Assembly (NCBI RefSeq): GCF_000377625.1
Contig: NZ_KB898326.1
Coordinates: forward strand, 186,001 to 250,000
Direction: 5' to 3'
Source: Prevotella veroralis DSM 19559 = JCM 6290
Lineage (GTDB): Bacteria; Bacteroidota; Bacteroidia; Bacteroidales; Bacteroidaceae
Length of the DNA: 64,000 nt
Shown here: positions 25,979-36,315 of the stretch, in pieces
Numbering within the stretch: the first letter of the stretch is position 1
Layout of the letters: each line of letters starts with the position of its first letter
Made by a program: the position numbers and the translations under genes
Notes under the pieces: generated by a model
What the model saw: only the letters and a program-made list of their open reading frames with translations
Database searches by the model: none
Told to the model about the DNA's origin: nothing

Positions 25979-27394
25979 TTAATAAACGAGATTCTCCATC
26001 TTCTGGTCAGTAGTAAAGTGTATCAACTGGAAGTTGTTATTGATATATCCTCCCTGCCCTACACGTTCGAAGTTATAACGAGTTTGTAGTGGGCGATACT
26101 TCACTTCGCTATATACACCCTTGAACTCCTTTCCCTGTGCTTTAATTCCACGTACAAAGAATTGCGCCTGATCGTAACCTGTGAGTGCCAAACGGGGTAT
26201 GTATTGCTTAGCCATTGGCTCGCCGTACTGTTCATTATACTTAGCTTCGAGCGACTTCGTCTTCTCTGACATCTTATTATAATAATAGGTGGAAGGAATG
26301 TAAGTGTTATATTTGAAGAAGAAGTCCAAGTCGTAATCTTGATAAACGAACCATTGATTATAGCCAAAGAGGGCTATTGCAATACCTGGATTAGTCTTCT
26401 TGAGTTGTGCCAGTTTAGTAAACACTTCGTTTAACTGCGGACTCTTCTCCGAGTTAAGGACAACTACATTAGGGCGAGTCTTATCGAAGTGCTTTGCAAA
26501 GTCGGCTGCGGAAGACTTCAGACTAGTAAGGTCATACTTAATCTTCAGTATGTTTAACTGCTTACGCAACAATGAGGTGAAGTTGCCCACTTGGCTGTTT
26601 GCATCGTTGCAATTAATGAATACAGGGTGATGAGACTTCTGGAAACGCTCTAAGAAAGACGCAATAGCCTTGCTATTCAAGCTCTCATCGGTTTGATACA
26701 CTTGATAGATATTAGGGTTATTTTCTACTTCGTTGCCTGTTATAGAGAATGGGATAACGAGCTTTGTGCCATGTGCTCGACAGAAATCAGCCAATGGCTT
26801 CACCTGATCAGAGTAGAGTGGGCCAAAGATGAGGTCAAGTTTTGAGGCATTAGGGTCTAATAAAGTAGTACGAATGTCAGCGTCCTTTGGAACATTCCAA
26901 GCATGTACGTCGGTTGTAATCCCTTCACTCTTCATCTCGTTGAGGGCTAACAGCACGCCGCGATAAAACTCTATCATGCGTTTGCCATCACCATCTTGAT
27001 TATGGAGAGGGAGCATGATTCCAACATGAATAGCATTCTCTTGTTTTGCGAGAGCAGCCGCATTTGCGCCTTTCTTCTTAGCCTCTTTATCGGCTTTGGA
27101 AGGCTTTACAGTCTTGCCCATAATCGACCCATCAGGACGGATATCACCATCTTTTGCAAACGGAACAAGGATGAGTTCACCCTTTTTCAACTCATATCCT
27201 GCGGTCTTCATAATCGGATTGGAGTCTATCAACTGTTGGATAGTTACACCGTACTCTTTGGCTATTCCGAATATAGTCTCCTTACGTTTCACTTGATGTT
27301 GATCACGCCATACAACATTCTGAGCCATCACACTACAACTAATCATTATGGTGAATAGCAACAAGAGATATCTTAAACTGTTTTTTATGCACAT
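25979..27394 (-). CDS. LysM plus periplasmic receptor-like (PBP1 fold) protein
   Basis: 471 residues with a signal peptide (cut near MAQ, residue 25). A LysM domain covers roughly residues 33-80 (HQVKRKETIFGIAKEYGVTI ... GELILVPF) and should bind peptidoglycan. The remainder from about residue 120 (HVGIMLPLHNQDGDGKRMIE) resembles a type 1 periplasmic-binding or ANF receptor fold of the kind found in LpoA and amino-acid receptors. The combination is common in Bacteroidetes but its job is not known. It is the first gene of the operon with the barrel protein and the POT transporter. Confidence 0.82.
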   Translation of the reverse strand: MCIKNSLRYLLLLFTIMISCSVMAQNVVWRDQHQVKRKETIFGIAKEYGVTIQQLIDSNPIMKTAGYELKKGELILVPFAKDGDIRPDGSIMGKTVKPSKADKEAKKKGANAAALAKQENAIHVGIMLPLHNQDGDGKRMIEFYRGVLLALNEMKSEGITTDVHAWNVPKDADIRTTLLDPNASKLDLIFGPLYSDQVKPLADFCRAHGTKLVIPFSITGNEVENNPNIYQVYQTDESLNSKAIASFLERFQKSHHPVFINCNDANSQVGNFTSLLRKQLNILKIKYDLTSLKSSAADFAKHFDKTRPNVVVLNSEKSPQLNEVFTKLAQLKKTNPGIAIALFGYNQWFVYQDYDLDFFFKYNTYIPSTYYYNKMSEKTKSLEAKYNEQYGEPMAKQYIPRLALTGYDQAQFFVRGIKAQGKEFKGVYSEVKYRPLQTRYNFERVGQGGYINNNFQLIHFTTDQKMENLVY

Positions 27395-27438
27395 GTCTTT
27401 TGAGATTACAAACTGTTACTTATATGCAAATACATGTG

Positions 27439-27446
27439 CAAATATA
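27439..27446 (-). promoter_or_regulatory. -7 box of the LysM-barrel-POT operon
   Basis: TATATTTG on the minus strand followed by C, a perfect TAnnTTTG, about 45 bases upstream of ATG 27394. Confidence 0.6.
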
Positions 27447-27562
27447 CAAAAGAAATCTGTAATCAACAGGTGTAGATAGCAAAAAAACGTAAAATAGATA
27501 ATGGCTTCTTGTATATCAACCATCGCTTTTCTGTTTTGCTTGTAGGTGTGAGAAAAAATGCT

Positions 27563-27570
27563 TATATTTG
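27563..27570 (+). promoter_or_regulatory. -7 box of the CHU_C gene
   Basis: TATATTTG followed by C; a TTTG lies at 27535-27538 with a somewhat long 24-base spacer. The start codon used is 27614. Confidence 0.6.
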
Positions 27571-27613
27571 CACGATTATCCTTTTGGAGACGTTGAATTG
27601 TAAGGTAAAAGAG

Positions 27614-28297
27614 ATGGGAGATAAATATACAAGATTCTTATTACTGGTTTTGTCAATGCTTGTCACGGTCTATACAAAGGCACAGGATTGCCAGCCAACA
27701 GGCTCTTATAACGATGAGAATGGCGAAGTCATGACGATAAATGCAGGTGATAATTATACAGGATCGGCACCTTTAACGATGAAACTGAAGGCTAATGCGC
27801 CTACAACGAATGACCCTGCAACGCATTATGAATGGCATTTCTTTGCACAAACAAGCCCTCGTGAGGCTTTTCTGATACGTTATGAAGAAGACACAGAATA
27901 CACTTTCACGAAGGCAGGTAATACACAGATTGTGCTTTACGAGATACTCAATGGAGACACAACTCGTTATAATCCTATAAGCGTATCTATTAGTGAAAGC
28001 AGCTTGCAAATGCCTAATGTTTTCACTCCAAATGGCGATGGAATCAATGATATCTATCGAGCGAAAACAGGCTACAAGAGTATCATTGAGTTCAAAGCAG
28101 TTATATTCAATCGATGGGGACAGAAGCTCTATGAGTGGACAGACCCTGCTGGTGGATGGGATGGAAAGTATAAAGGTAAGGATGTAGCTGAGGGCACTTA
28201 CTTTGTGAATGTGACGGCAAAAGGAGCTGACGGAAGGCGTTTTAATATTCGGCGCGACGTCAATCTGCTAAGGGGATACAACCAATTAACACCCTAA
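27614..28297 (+). CDS. Small T9SS cargo: PKD-like domain plus type B sorting domain
   Basis: 227 residues from ATG at 27614. An upstream in-frame ATG at 27509 lies before the promoter, so it was rejected. A signal peptide (MGDKYTRFLLLVLSMLVTVY, cut after TKA) precedes an Ig/PKD-like segment. The C-terminal CHU_C domain begins at PNVFTPNGDGINDIY and contains FNRWGQKLYEW and GGWDGKYKGKDVAEGTYFV. CHU_C marks proteins for type IX secretion and surface attachment (family knowledge), so the organism should have a T9SS. The passenger is very small and its role unknown. Confidence 0.85.
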   Translation: MGDKYTRFLLLVLSMLVTVYTKAQDCQPTGSYNDENGEVMTINAGDNYTGSAPLTMKLKANAPTTNDPATHYEWHFFAQTSPREAFLIRYEEDTEYTFTKAGNTQIVLYEILNGDTTRYNPISVSISESSLQMPNVFTPNGDGINDIYRAKTGYKSIIEFKAVIFNRWGQKLYEWTDPAGGWDGKYKGKDVAEGTYFVNVTAKGADGRRFNIRRDVNLLRGYNQLTP

Positions 28298-28398
28298 ACA
28301 CACCACTCCTCATTCATAAATCATCATTAGGATAATTCCTAACTCATCACCCCTCATTCCTAACTCACCATTATATATTTTATAAGCAACACACAGAT

Positions 28399-31227
28399 AT
28401 GAACGAAAAGATAGAAGTCTTCGGTGCAAGAGTACACAACTTGAAGAACATAGACATAACTATTCCACGCAACTCACTCACTGTCTTCACTGGACTATCG
28501 GGTTCGGGAAAGAGTTCTCTAGCCTTTGATACCATCTTCGCAGAGGGTCAACGAAGATACATAGAGACCTTCTCCGCCTATGCTCGCAACTTCCTCGGTA
28601 ATATGGAGCGCCCAGATGTGGACAAGATAACGGGACTCTCGCCTGTAATCTCTATCGAACAGAAGACGACGAATAAGAATCCTCGCTCCACAGTGGGCAC
28701 AACTACGGAGATATATGACTATCTTCGCTTGCTTTACGCACGTGCTGGCGAGGCCTTCTCATATATGAGTGGGGAGAAGATGGTGAAGTACACTGAGGAG
28801 AAGGTAGTCGATATGATCATGGCAGACTATCGTGAACGTAAGATCTACATATTGGCTCCTTTGGTTCGAAACCGTAAGGGTCACTATCGCGAACTATTTG
28901 AACAAATGCGACGAAAGGGCTATCTTTACATCCGTATAGATGGTGAAATTGAGGAACTCACACGCGGTATGAAGGTGGATAGATACAAGAACCATAACAT
29001 CGAAGTGGTCATTGATAAGATGAAACTCAGCGACACGGAAGATACCACCCAACGTGAACGTCTATCGAAAACTATCGCTACTGCGATGAAACAAGGCGAT
29101 GGTTTAATTATGATACTGGATAATGAGACCAATGCAGCAAATTACTTCTCTAAACGTCTCATGGACCCTGTTACGGGTATTGCATATAAAGATCCTGCCC
29201 CCAACATCTTCTCTTTCAATTCCCCAGAAGGAGCTTGTCCGCATTGCAAAGGATTAGGTGTAATTGATGAAATCGACCTAAAGAAAGTGATTCCTGATGA
29301 CGCTTTGAATATCTATGAAGGGGCTATTGTACCATTAGGGAAGTATAAGAATCAGATGATATTCTGGCAGATTGAAGCCCTGTTGAAGAAGTATGATTGT
29401 ACCTTAAAAACACCCGTTAAAGACATTCCCAAGGAGTGCATGGATGAGATTCTATATGGTTCTTTGGAGAAACTAAAGATTGCCAAGGAACTTGTTCACA
29501 CCTCTTCGGATTACTTCATATCCTTTGATGGCATCATCAAATACCTCCGCACGATCATGGAAAGTGATGATTCGGCTGCCGGGAAGAAGTGGGCTGACCA
29601 GTTCATAGCCGAGGTTACTTGCCCAGAATGCCATGGGCAGCGCCTCAATCGGGAGGCTTTATCCTATAAGATATGGGATAAGAACATCGCTGAACTTGCC
29701 AACATGGATATCAGCGAACTGAAGGATTGGATTGATCATGTCGAGGAACACATGACGGAAAAACAGCGAGTTATAGCCACAGAGATCGTGAAGGAGATAC
29801 GCAAACGCATTAACTTTCTATTGGAAGTGGGACTTGATTACTTGGCTCTCAATAGACAAAGTGCAACGCTATCAGGCGGTGAAAGCCAACGTATCAGACT
29901 AGCCACTCAGATTGGATCGCAGCTTGTCAACGTGCTTTATATCCTCGATGAACCTTCGATCGGACTGCATCAACGTGACAACGAGCGACTTATCAATTCC
30001 CTAAAAGAGCTGCGCGACATGGGTAACACGGTGATTGTTGTGGAACATGATGAGGATATGATGCGTGCTGCCGATTGGATTGTTGACATCGGTCCAAAGG
30101 CTGGAAGAAAAGGAGGAGAGGTCGTCTTCCAAGGGAAACCGGCAGATATGCTCAAGAAGCACACGCTCACGGCACAATATCTCAATGGTGAACGTAAGAT
30201 AGAGATACCCACTGAAAGACGCAAAGGAAATGGGAAGTCTATCAAGTTGATAGGCTGCACTGGCAATAATCTAAAGGGTGTTGACGTAACCTTCCCACTA
30301 GGTGAATTGATTGTTGTAACAGGTGTTTCGGGCTCTGGAAAGAGTACACTTATCAACGAGACATTGCAACCTATCCTCTCACAACACTTCTATCGCTCAT
30401 TGAAACGACCCATGCCTTACAAGAAGATAGAGGGTATTGACAATATAGATAAGGTGGTGAATGTGGACCAAAGTCCTATCGGGCGCACCCCACGCAGCAA
30501 CCCCGCAACCTATACGGGGGTATTCTCTGACATCCGACAGTTGTTTGTCAACCTCCCAGAAGCTAAGATCCGAGGCTACAAACCAGGGCGTTTTTCCTTC
30601 AACGTAAGGGGTGGGCGATGTGAAGCATGTGGTGGTAATGGATACAAGACTATCGAGATGAACTTCCTTCCGGATGTAATGGTTCCATGTGAGATATGCC
30701 ATGGTAAGCGTTACAATCGGGAGACTCTTGAGGTGCGATTCAAGGGTAAGTCGATTGCAGATGTACTAGATATGACGGTCAACATGGCCGTGGAGTTCTT
30801 CGAGAATGTACCGCAGATTCTACCAAAGATAAAGGCTTTGCAGGACGTTGGATTGGGTTATATCAAACTCGGGCAAAGCTCAACAACGCTATCGGGAGGC
30901 GAGAGTCAGCGTGTCAAACTGGCTACGGAACTATCGAAGAGGGATACGGGTAAGACGCTATTCATCCTCGACGAACCAACTACGGGACTGCATTTTGAAG
31001 ACATCCGCATCCTTATGGACGTCCTTGAGAAGCTAGTGGATCGTGGCAATACGGTACTCATCATTGAGCATAACCTCGATGTTATCAAGCTCGCCGACTA
31101 CATCATTGACATGGGACCAGAGGGTGGTCGCAATGGTGGAAGGCTCCTTGCAGCAGGTCTACCAGAGGTAGTTGCCAAGAATAAAGAGAGTCACACAGCC
31201 CCTTTCTTAGCAAAGATTCTGAAATAA
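28399..31227 (+). CDS. uvrA: Excinuclease ABC subunit A
   Basis: 942 residues, typical length. Two ABC ATPase halves are present: Walker A GLSGSGKSS near residue 32 and GVSGSGKSTL in the second half, and signatures LSGGESQRIRLA and LSGGESQRVKLA. Zinc-finger cysteines are at CPHCKGLG with a later CPECHGQR, and CEACGGNG with CEICHGKR. UvrA dimers find bulky DNA lesions and load UvrB in nucleotide excision repair. It lies about 100 bases after the CHU_C gene; the short gap holds degenerate CCTCATTC-type repeats. Confidence 0.97.
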   Translation: MNEKIEVFGARVHNLKNIDITIPRNSLTVFTGLSGSGKSSLAFDTIFAEGQRRYIETFSAYARNFLGNMERPDVDKITGLSPVISIEQKTTNKNPRSTVGTTTEIYDYLRLLYARAGEAFSYMSGEKMVKYTEEKVVDMIMADYRERKIYILAPLVRNRKGHYRELFEQMRRKGYLYIRIDGEIEELTRGMKVDRYKNHNIEVVIDKMKLSDTEDTTQRERLSKTIATAMKQGDGLIMILDNETNAANYFSKRLMDPVTGIAYKDPAPNIFSFNSPEGACPHCKGLGVIDEIDLKKVIPDDALNIYEGAIVPLGKYKNQMIFWQIEALLKKYDCTLKTPVKDIPKECMDEILYGSLEKLKIAKELVHTSSDYFISFDGIIKYLRTIMESDDSAAGKKWADQFIAEVTCPECHGQRLNREALSYKIWDKNIAELANMDISELKDWIDHVEEHMTEKQRVIATEIVKEIRKRINFLLEVGLDYLALNRQSATLSGGESQRIRLATQIGSQLVNVLYILDEPSIGLHQRDNERLINSLKELRDMGNTVIVVEHDEDMMRAADWIVDIGPKAGRKGGEVVFQGKPADMLKKHTLTAQYLNGERKIEIPTERRKGNGKSIKLIGCTGNNLKGVDVTFPLGELIVVTGVSGSGKSTLINETLQPILSQHFYRSLKRPMPYKKIEGIDNIDKVVNVDQSPIGRTPRSNPATYTGVFSDIRQLFVNLPEAKIRGYKPGRFSFNVRGGRCEACGGNGYKTIEMNFLPDVMVPCEICHGKRYNRETLEVRFKGKSIADVLDMTVNMAVEFFENVPQILPKIKALQDVGLGYIKLGQSSTTLSGGESQRVKLATELSKRDTGKTLFILDEPTTGLHFEDIRILMDVLEKLVDRGNTVLIIEHNLDVIKLADYIIDMGPEGGRNGGRLLAAGLPEVVAKNKESHTAPFLAKILK

Positions 31228-31359
31228 CCTATCGTATTTTCCGGATTTAACTAATACTGTTAATGGCGCAAATTAGCACCACTGCCAAAGCTAAATACGA
31301 CAATAAGCGTAACAGATTACCGCAATAAGCAAAGTAAACGAGCATCATTACCAGAACTA

Positions 31360-31394
31360 AAAAGTATAGGCATCGTTACGCATGATGCCTATAC
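31360..31394 (-). terminator. Terminator downstream of the susCD pair
   Basis: GTATAGGCATC and GATGCCTATAC form a perfect 11-bp stem. On the minus strand it is followed by TTTTT, so it suits the end of the susC-susD transcript. The rest of 31228-31432 shows nothing recognisable. Confidence 0.75.
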
Positions 31395-31432
31395 AAAATC
31401 TACTAACCGCCTTAATATGTAAGTAAATGATC

Positions 31433-33046
31433 TTACTTTGCGTAACCTGGGTTTTGTTCTAGTTTCGGATTATCCGATATATTCTTTTGAGGAATAGGCA
31501 GATAACGGTTGTATGGTTTGAATGTTCGATCCTCAATCTTACGTGTTCCATTCACTGTGGCACGCATGGTTGGATCAGTAACAGCATTGTTTACCGTACC
31601 AGTGATTCGAACCAATTCACCATTCAAAACGTTTTCTGCTAACATCTTCCCATCTTTCTTCCATCGCAAGATATCTGCACGACGAAGTCCTTCACCCGCA
31701 AACTCTGCTCCACGCTCACGATGAATGAGTTCACGAAGGGTCTCCTTTGTGTTATACTTAGACTGGTCTACGTCAGGCATTCCAGCACGATGTCTTACCA
31801 TATTAATCTTTGCGTAGACAGCTGCCGATGGTCCGTTCAACTCGTTCTCAGCCTCAGCCCATGTCAAAAGTACCTCTGCATAACGGAAAACAATTGGGTT
31901 ACATTCCGTATCCCACACGTCTGCATATTGGTCTTTCGGGTCTAAATACTTACGCCAAGTGAGTGCTGTCTTAGATGAGTTAGCGGCATTTGAAGGGTAA
32001 TTAGGGTTCTTCTTGCCATTCAAGTTCTCATCCAGAGTATTGAAGACTCCGCCATCCCAGTCAGAACCGGGGAACAGAATCGTCATTGCCATACGTGGGT
32101 CACGACCATGGAAAGGATGTGCTGCATCATAACCGGAGCCTGCCTCATCAATCGTCAAGCCATTACTCATCTCATAGTTATCCACACACTTCTGGGTAGG
32201 AACTACTGACGACCAACCTCCATCACCATTGTTATACAACTGACCAATGGTACTTAATGGGTAAGTACCCGACTTATGCTGTACTGCAAGGATAATTTCA
32301 TTTGAGTTTCGACCCGTTAACTTGAACAGATCTGCATAATTGCTTTCAAGCTGATATTGCCCTAAGTCAATGATAGCTTGCGCTGCCTCCTTGGCTTTCT
32401 GGTACTCGCCCCAATAGAGAGCAGCACGCATCTTGATAGCTAAAGCAGCTCCCTTAGCAATGTGACCACGTGAAGTTGGTGTAGCATTGATGTCCGCAAT
32501 AGCCTCTTCCAAGTCTTTGAAGACATAGTCCTTCACCTCCTGTTCGGTATTACGAGGCACTTGCGCCTCCTTCGCACTCGTAAACTTCTTCACGATAGGA
32601 ACGCCTCCATAAAGGAATCCCATACGGAAGTAACTATAAGCACGAATGGCTTTCACCTGTGCAATAAGGTCTTTCTTTATAGCTTCATCACTAATGTTGC
32701 ACTTATCAATATTATCCAAAACGGTGTTGCAACGACCAATGATAACGAAGTTATAGAATGACCATCCGGGATCAGAAGGGGACAGAGAACCATTGCCAAT
32801 GTTGGTGAATCCCTCCCAAGGGAAGTTGTTGTAAGCAAAGTCAGAACCTGCATCCCAATAGAGCAAAGCCGCTCCGCTTTCCCAACCATCATAGCATCCA
32901 ACGATGAACTTCTCCGCATCTTGCCTTGTTTTCCATGTAGTGGAAGGGGACATCGCATCCTTTGGTAAGGTGCTTAGGAAGTCATTACAAGAAGACAACG
33001 TAAGGGCTGTCACTCCTGCTAATAGATATGTTTTTATATTTTTCAT
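31433..33046 (-). CDS. SusD/RagB-family surface lipoprotein
   Basis: 537 residues. Lipoprotein signal with lipobox LSSC (Cys20), then the conserved SusD N-terminal helices with TPR-like repeats (YFRMGFLYGGVPIV) and the C-terminal RagB/SusD part (ADILRWKKDG ... YLPIPQKNISDNPKLEQNPG). SusD lids capture nutrients at the cell surface and close over the SusC barrel. It follows its SusC partner by 22 bases on the minus strand. No glycoside hydrolase or regulator adjoins, so the nutrient cannot be told. Confidence 0.93.
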   Translation of the reverse strand: MKNIKTYLLAGVTALTLSSCNDFLSTLPKDAMSPSTTWKTRQDAEKFIVGCYDGWESGAALLYWDAGSDFAYNNFPWEGFTNIGNGSLSPSDPGWSFYNFVIIGRCNTVLDNIDKCNISDEAIKKDLIAQVKAIRAYSYFRMGFLYGGVPIVKKFTSAKEAQVPRNTEQEVKDYVFKDLEEAIADINATPTSRGHIAKGAALAIKMRAALYWGEYQKAKEAAQAIIDLGQYQLESNYADLFKLTGRNSNEIILAVQHKSGTYPLSTIGQLYNNGDGGWSSVVPTQKCVDNYEMSNGLTIDEAGSGYDAAHPFHGRDPRMAMTILFPGSDWDGGVFNTLDENLNGKKNPNYPSNAANSSKTALTWRKYLDPKDQYADVWDTECNPIVFRYAEVLLTWAEAENELNGPSAAVYAKINMVRHRAGMPDVDQSKYNTKETLRELIHRERGAEFAGEGLRRADILRWKKDGKMLAENVLNGELVRITGTVNNAVTDPTMRATVNGTRKIEDRTFKPYNRYLPIPQKNISDNPKLEQNPGYAK

Positions 33047-33068
33047 AACGTATATCTCGTATTTATGG

Positions 33069-36000
33069 TTAGAATGTTATGTTAACACCAAGTGAGTGAG
33101 AACGTAGCAAAGGATAGCTTGATCCGCGCTCACTGGTTACCTCTGGATCAATATTAAATGGTAGATGATCGAAGGTGAGGAGGTTTTCTCCAGCGTAGTA
33201 GATACGTATCTTCTCTACCTTGAGAGCCTTCAGAGCACTCTTAGGAAGCGTGTAACCCAACTGCAAAGTCTTAAGTCTTAGGTAAGAAGTGTTCCATAAC
33301 CAGAAGGTAGACATGGCTCTTGTCATGTCGCTTGGACTATTACCTGTCTCAAAAACACGCGGTAGTTTCGCATTGTGGTTATCCTCTGTCCACGAGTCTT
33401 TCCATAGAGTAGAAGGATGGCTGGCATCACCTGAGAACTCTCCAAGAACCTCTCTATTATAGATGTGAGAGACTGATCCTACACCCTGCCAAACCATTGA
33501 TAGGTCTATATTACGCCACGTTGCACCGATATTAAAGCTATAAGTAATGGCTGGGATATCCGTATGCTTCGTATAAACACGGTCTCTTGAATCAAGCTTA
33601 CCATCCTTGTTTGTATCCTCATAGATCAAGTCGCCCGCCATGAACTTACGCCCGAAAGGATTGCCATACTTCGCTGTGTAGTCGTCAGCCTCTTGTTGCG
33701 AGTTAAAGAACTTACCGGTTGCCTTGTACATATAATAGCTATTGTATTGCTGCCCAACTGCCGTTCGGCGATAGCCATTCTTTTGCTGATCTTTACTGTC
33801 AGTTATGTATTCAACACCTTCACCGAGGTCCAGTATCTTGTTCTTATTATATGCGAAGTTAACGCCAGCATTGATAGTCCAGTCCTTGCCGAACTGTTTT
33901 GTATAAGCAAGAGAAAGCTCAACTCCTTCATTGCGAAGCGAACCGATATTATCCTTATAAGCACCGAGAGCAAACTCTGCAGGTGCTGATACATTCATGA
34001 TGATACCTGTTGTCTTGCGGTTATAATAGTCGAATGAACCTGTTAAACCACCAAACAATGTGAAGTCAACACCGATCCCCCATGTTGTAGACTTCTCCCA
34101 TGAGATGGTTTCAAGATGGTAACTTCCTTGGTAATAACCTGGTGTTAGCTGTCCACCAAACGGATAAGACGCATTCAAGTTGTAAGTATTCAACCATGGA
34201 TAATAGTCGTTTAACGCATCCTGATTACCCAACTGTCCCCATGAAGCACGCACCTTCAAGTTGTTCAACCATGACTTCGTACTAACCATGAAAGGCTCTT
34301 CTGAAATGCGCCACGCTGCAGAGAATGAAGGGAAGAAACCCCAACGATGACCTTTGGCAAAGCGTGAAGAAGCATCCGAACGGAAGTTAGCTTCAAAGAG
34401 ATAACGCCCTGCGAAGTCGTAATTAAAGCGTCCGAAGTAAGACACCATCGTCAGTTCACGAGTGTTACCTGCGTTCTGCTGTGTAGAAGCATCACCCGCA
34501 TTCAAATCAGTGAGGTCGTTATTTGGGAAGTTCTTACGGTACATCCAGTCAGGAAGATACTTGAATCTCTCCGTGTGCCAACCCAACATTGCCTTGAAGT
34601 TATGCTTTTGGAACGACTTATCATAGTTCAAGAAAGCATCAAAGTTGGTACGGTGCCAATCGTAATGAGCAATCTCCAACTTGTTAGGCTCCGATGCCTT
34701 ATTAGGGTTATACTGTATGAACTTCTGGAAATAAGAGTATCGTTGAGAATTATCAACATACGCTCCTTGAAGGGTCAACTTCAAGTCGTTGCAGATCTGA
34801 TAATCAATTCCTAATACTCCCGTGAAGTTTCGGTTATTACGTTTCACCGTCATTCCCGACTCCAGCCAAGCAATTGGATTACCATCCGATACCGTTCCGT
34901 AGCTACCATCCTCATTCTTATAAGGAATCCAAGGAGCGATGATATTGAGTTGACGAATGATCTGATCACTACTTCCACCAGCGTATGCACTACTTGCATC
35001 ACGATAGTTATTCTGGATGTAAGAGAGGTTCAGATGAGCTGTAACACGCTTTGAGAGCACCATGTCAAGGTTGGTTCGAGCATTGAACTGCTCACGTCCT
35101 GCATTGGGCAAGATACTACTTTGCTTGAGATAACCAGCCGAAGCCAAGTACTTCACATACTCATTACCACCCGTAACACTCACGTTATGGCGGTTTTGCC
35201 AAGCCGTCTTAAAAGCAAGGTCATACCAGTCTGTGTTCGGATAGTTGTACGGATCCGAACCATCACGGAACTTCTTAATGGCGTCCTCGCTGAATCGTGG
35301 AGCCTTCCCACTGCGTTCCAATGCTTTATTATAGTAGTAGGCAGCATCCGCCGAGTTCATCCTTTCCATCAGAGCAGTTGCTTTCTGCATACCGAAGTAG
35401 CCAGAGTAAGTAACCTTCGGAGCACCATGTTGTCCACGTTTGGTCGTCACAAGGATAACACCATTCGATGCTTTTGAACCATAGATGGCTGCCGAAGAGG
35501 CATCTTTAAGTACAGAGATACTCGCAATATCATCTGGATCAAGCGAGTTCAAAGTACCAGCTTCTACTCCATCAATGAGGATGTAAGGTGTAGCAGAGTT
35601 CAGTGTTCCCACACCACGCACAAGGATTGTTCCATTGTCAAGCCCCGGTGCACCATCAGAACCCGTTACGGTGATACCCGGCAAGAGCCCTTGCAGACCA
35701 GAAGAGACATTAGGGATCGGTCGGTTCTCAAGTGTCTTACCATCAAGCTGAGCAACAGAACCGGAGAGGTTAGCCTTCTTCTGCGTACCATAACCTACTA
35801 CCACAACCTCGTTCAAGGCTTGGTTATCGTCCTGCAAGGTCACAGTGTAGTTGCTAACTCCACTTCGGATCGTGACGTGCTGGGTAGCATATCCCACGTA
35901 ACTGATCTTTAGTTCCGTGCCAGGAGGTACCGATGCAGAGAAGTGACCATCCATATCGGTAACAGCAACGGGGGTACCGTTGACCAATACGGAAGCACCA

Positions 36001-36203
36001 ATGATAGGTGACCCACTTGCGTCTTTCACAACACCAGTGATACTTTGCTTCTGCTGTTGCACGCTTGTATTACCATTAACAGCTGCAGAAACGGTTGAAG
36101 GTGAGTATGTCATCAAACCAACAACGAATGAGAGAGCAACACTACCAGCTGTCAGTGTAGAGTGCTTCTTACGCCTTTTATCAATTTTCATAAAATTAGA
36201 CAT
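33069..36203 (-). CDS. SusC/RagA-family TonB-dependent transporter
   Basis: 1044 residues; a second in-frame Met at residue 5 is possible. After a signal segment (around residues 15-40) comes a carboxypeptidase-like (CarboxypepD_reg) domain (ITGVVKDASGSPIIGASVLV), the TonB box and plug (EVVVVGYGTQKKANLSGSV), then the 22-strand barrel ending in HSLGVNITF. No STN domain is present, unlike the SusC at 39937. The protein imports large nutrients across the outer membrane with TonB energy. Operon with the SusD at 31433. Confidence 0.94.
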   Translation of the reverse strand: MSNFMKIDKRRKKHSTLTAGSVALSFVVGLMTYSPSTVSAAVNGNTSVQQQKQSITGVVKDASGSPIIGASVLVNGTPVAVTDMDGHFSASVPPGTELKISYVGYATQHVTIRSGVSNYTVTLQDDNQALNEVVVVGYGTQKKANLSGSVAQLDGKTLENRPIPNVSSGLQGLLPGITVTGSDGAPGLDNGTILVRGVGTLNSATPYILIDGVEAGTLNSLDPDDIASISVLKDASSAAIYGSKASNGVILVTTKRGQHGAPKVTYSGYFGMQKATALMERMNSADAAYYYNKALERSGKAPRFSEDAIKKFRDGSDPYNYPNTDWYDLAFKTAWQNRHNVSVTGGNEYVKYLASAGYLKQSSILPNAGREQFNARTNLDMVLSKRVTAHLNLSYIQNNYRDASSAYAGGSSDQIIRQLNIIAPWIPYKNEDGSYGTVSDGNPIAWLESGMTVKRNNRNFTGVLGIDYQICNDLKLTLQGAYVDNSQRYSYFQKFIQYNPNKASEPNKLEIAHYDWHRTNFDAFLNYDKSFQKHNFKAMLGWHTERFKYLPDWMYRKNFPNNDLTDLNAGDASTQQNAGNTRELTMVSYFGRFNYDFAGRYLFEANFRSDASSRFAKGHRWGFFPSFSAAWRISEEPFMVSTKSWLNNLKVRASWGQLGNQDALNDYYPWLNTYNLNASYPFGGQLTPGYYQGSYHLETISWEKSTTWGIGVDFTLFGGLTGSFDYYNRKTTGIIMNVSAPAEFALGAYKDNIGSLRNEGVELSLAYTKQFGKDWTINAGVNFAYNKNKILDLGEGVEYITDSKDQQKNGYRRTAVGQQYNSYYMYKATGKFFNSQQEADDYTAKYGNPFGRKFMAGDLIYEDTNKDGKLDSRDRVYTKHTDIPAITYSFNIGATWRNIDLSMVWQGVGSVSHIYNREVLGEFSGDASHPSTLWKDSWTEDNHNAKLPRVFETGNSPSDMTRAMSTFWLWNTSYLRLKTLQLGYTLPKSALKALKVEKIRIYYAGENLLTFDHLPFNIDPEVTSERGSSYPLLRSHSLGVNITF

Positions 36204-36230
36204 AATTATTCATGATTTAGGTTTCGTGCA

Positions 36231-36238
36231 CAAATATA
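36231..36238 (-). promoter_or_regulatory. -7 box of the first susCD operon
   Basis: TATATTTG on the minus strand, 28 bases before ATG 36203; a TTG-containing -33 candidate lies about 20 bases further upstream. Confidence 0.6.
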
Positions 36239-36315
36239 GGTCTTTTCTTTCATTCCTGCAATACTTTTGTAGAATTATTTTTCGATTAGAAGGAATAAAG
36301 AAGACTATTAGGTCT

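Noticed and set aside
27509..27613. Upstream in-frame start for the CHU_C gene
   Set aside because: It precedes the -7 box at 27563 and would bury the signal peptide.
28298..28398. CCTCATTC-type short repeats before uvrA
   Set aside because: Short, low-complexity and not matching the modular repeat family; no function can be argued.
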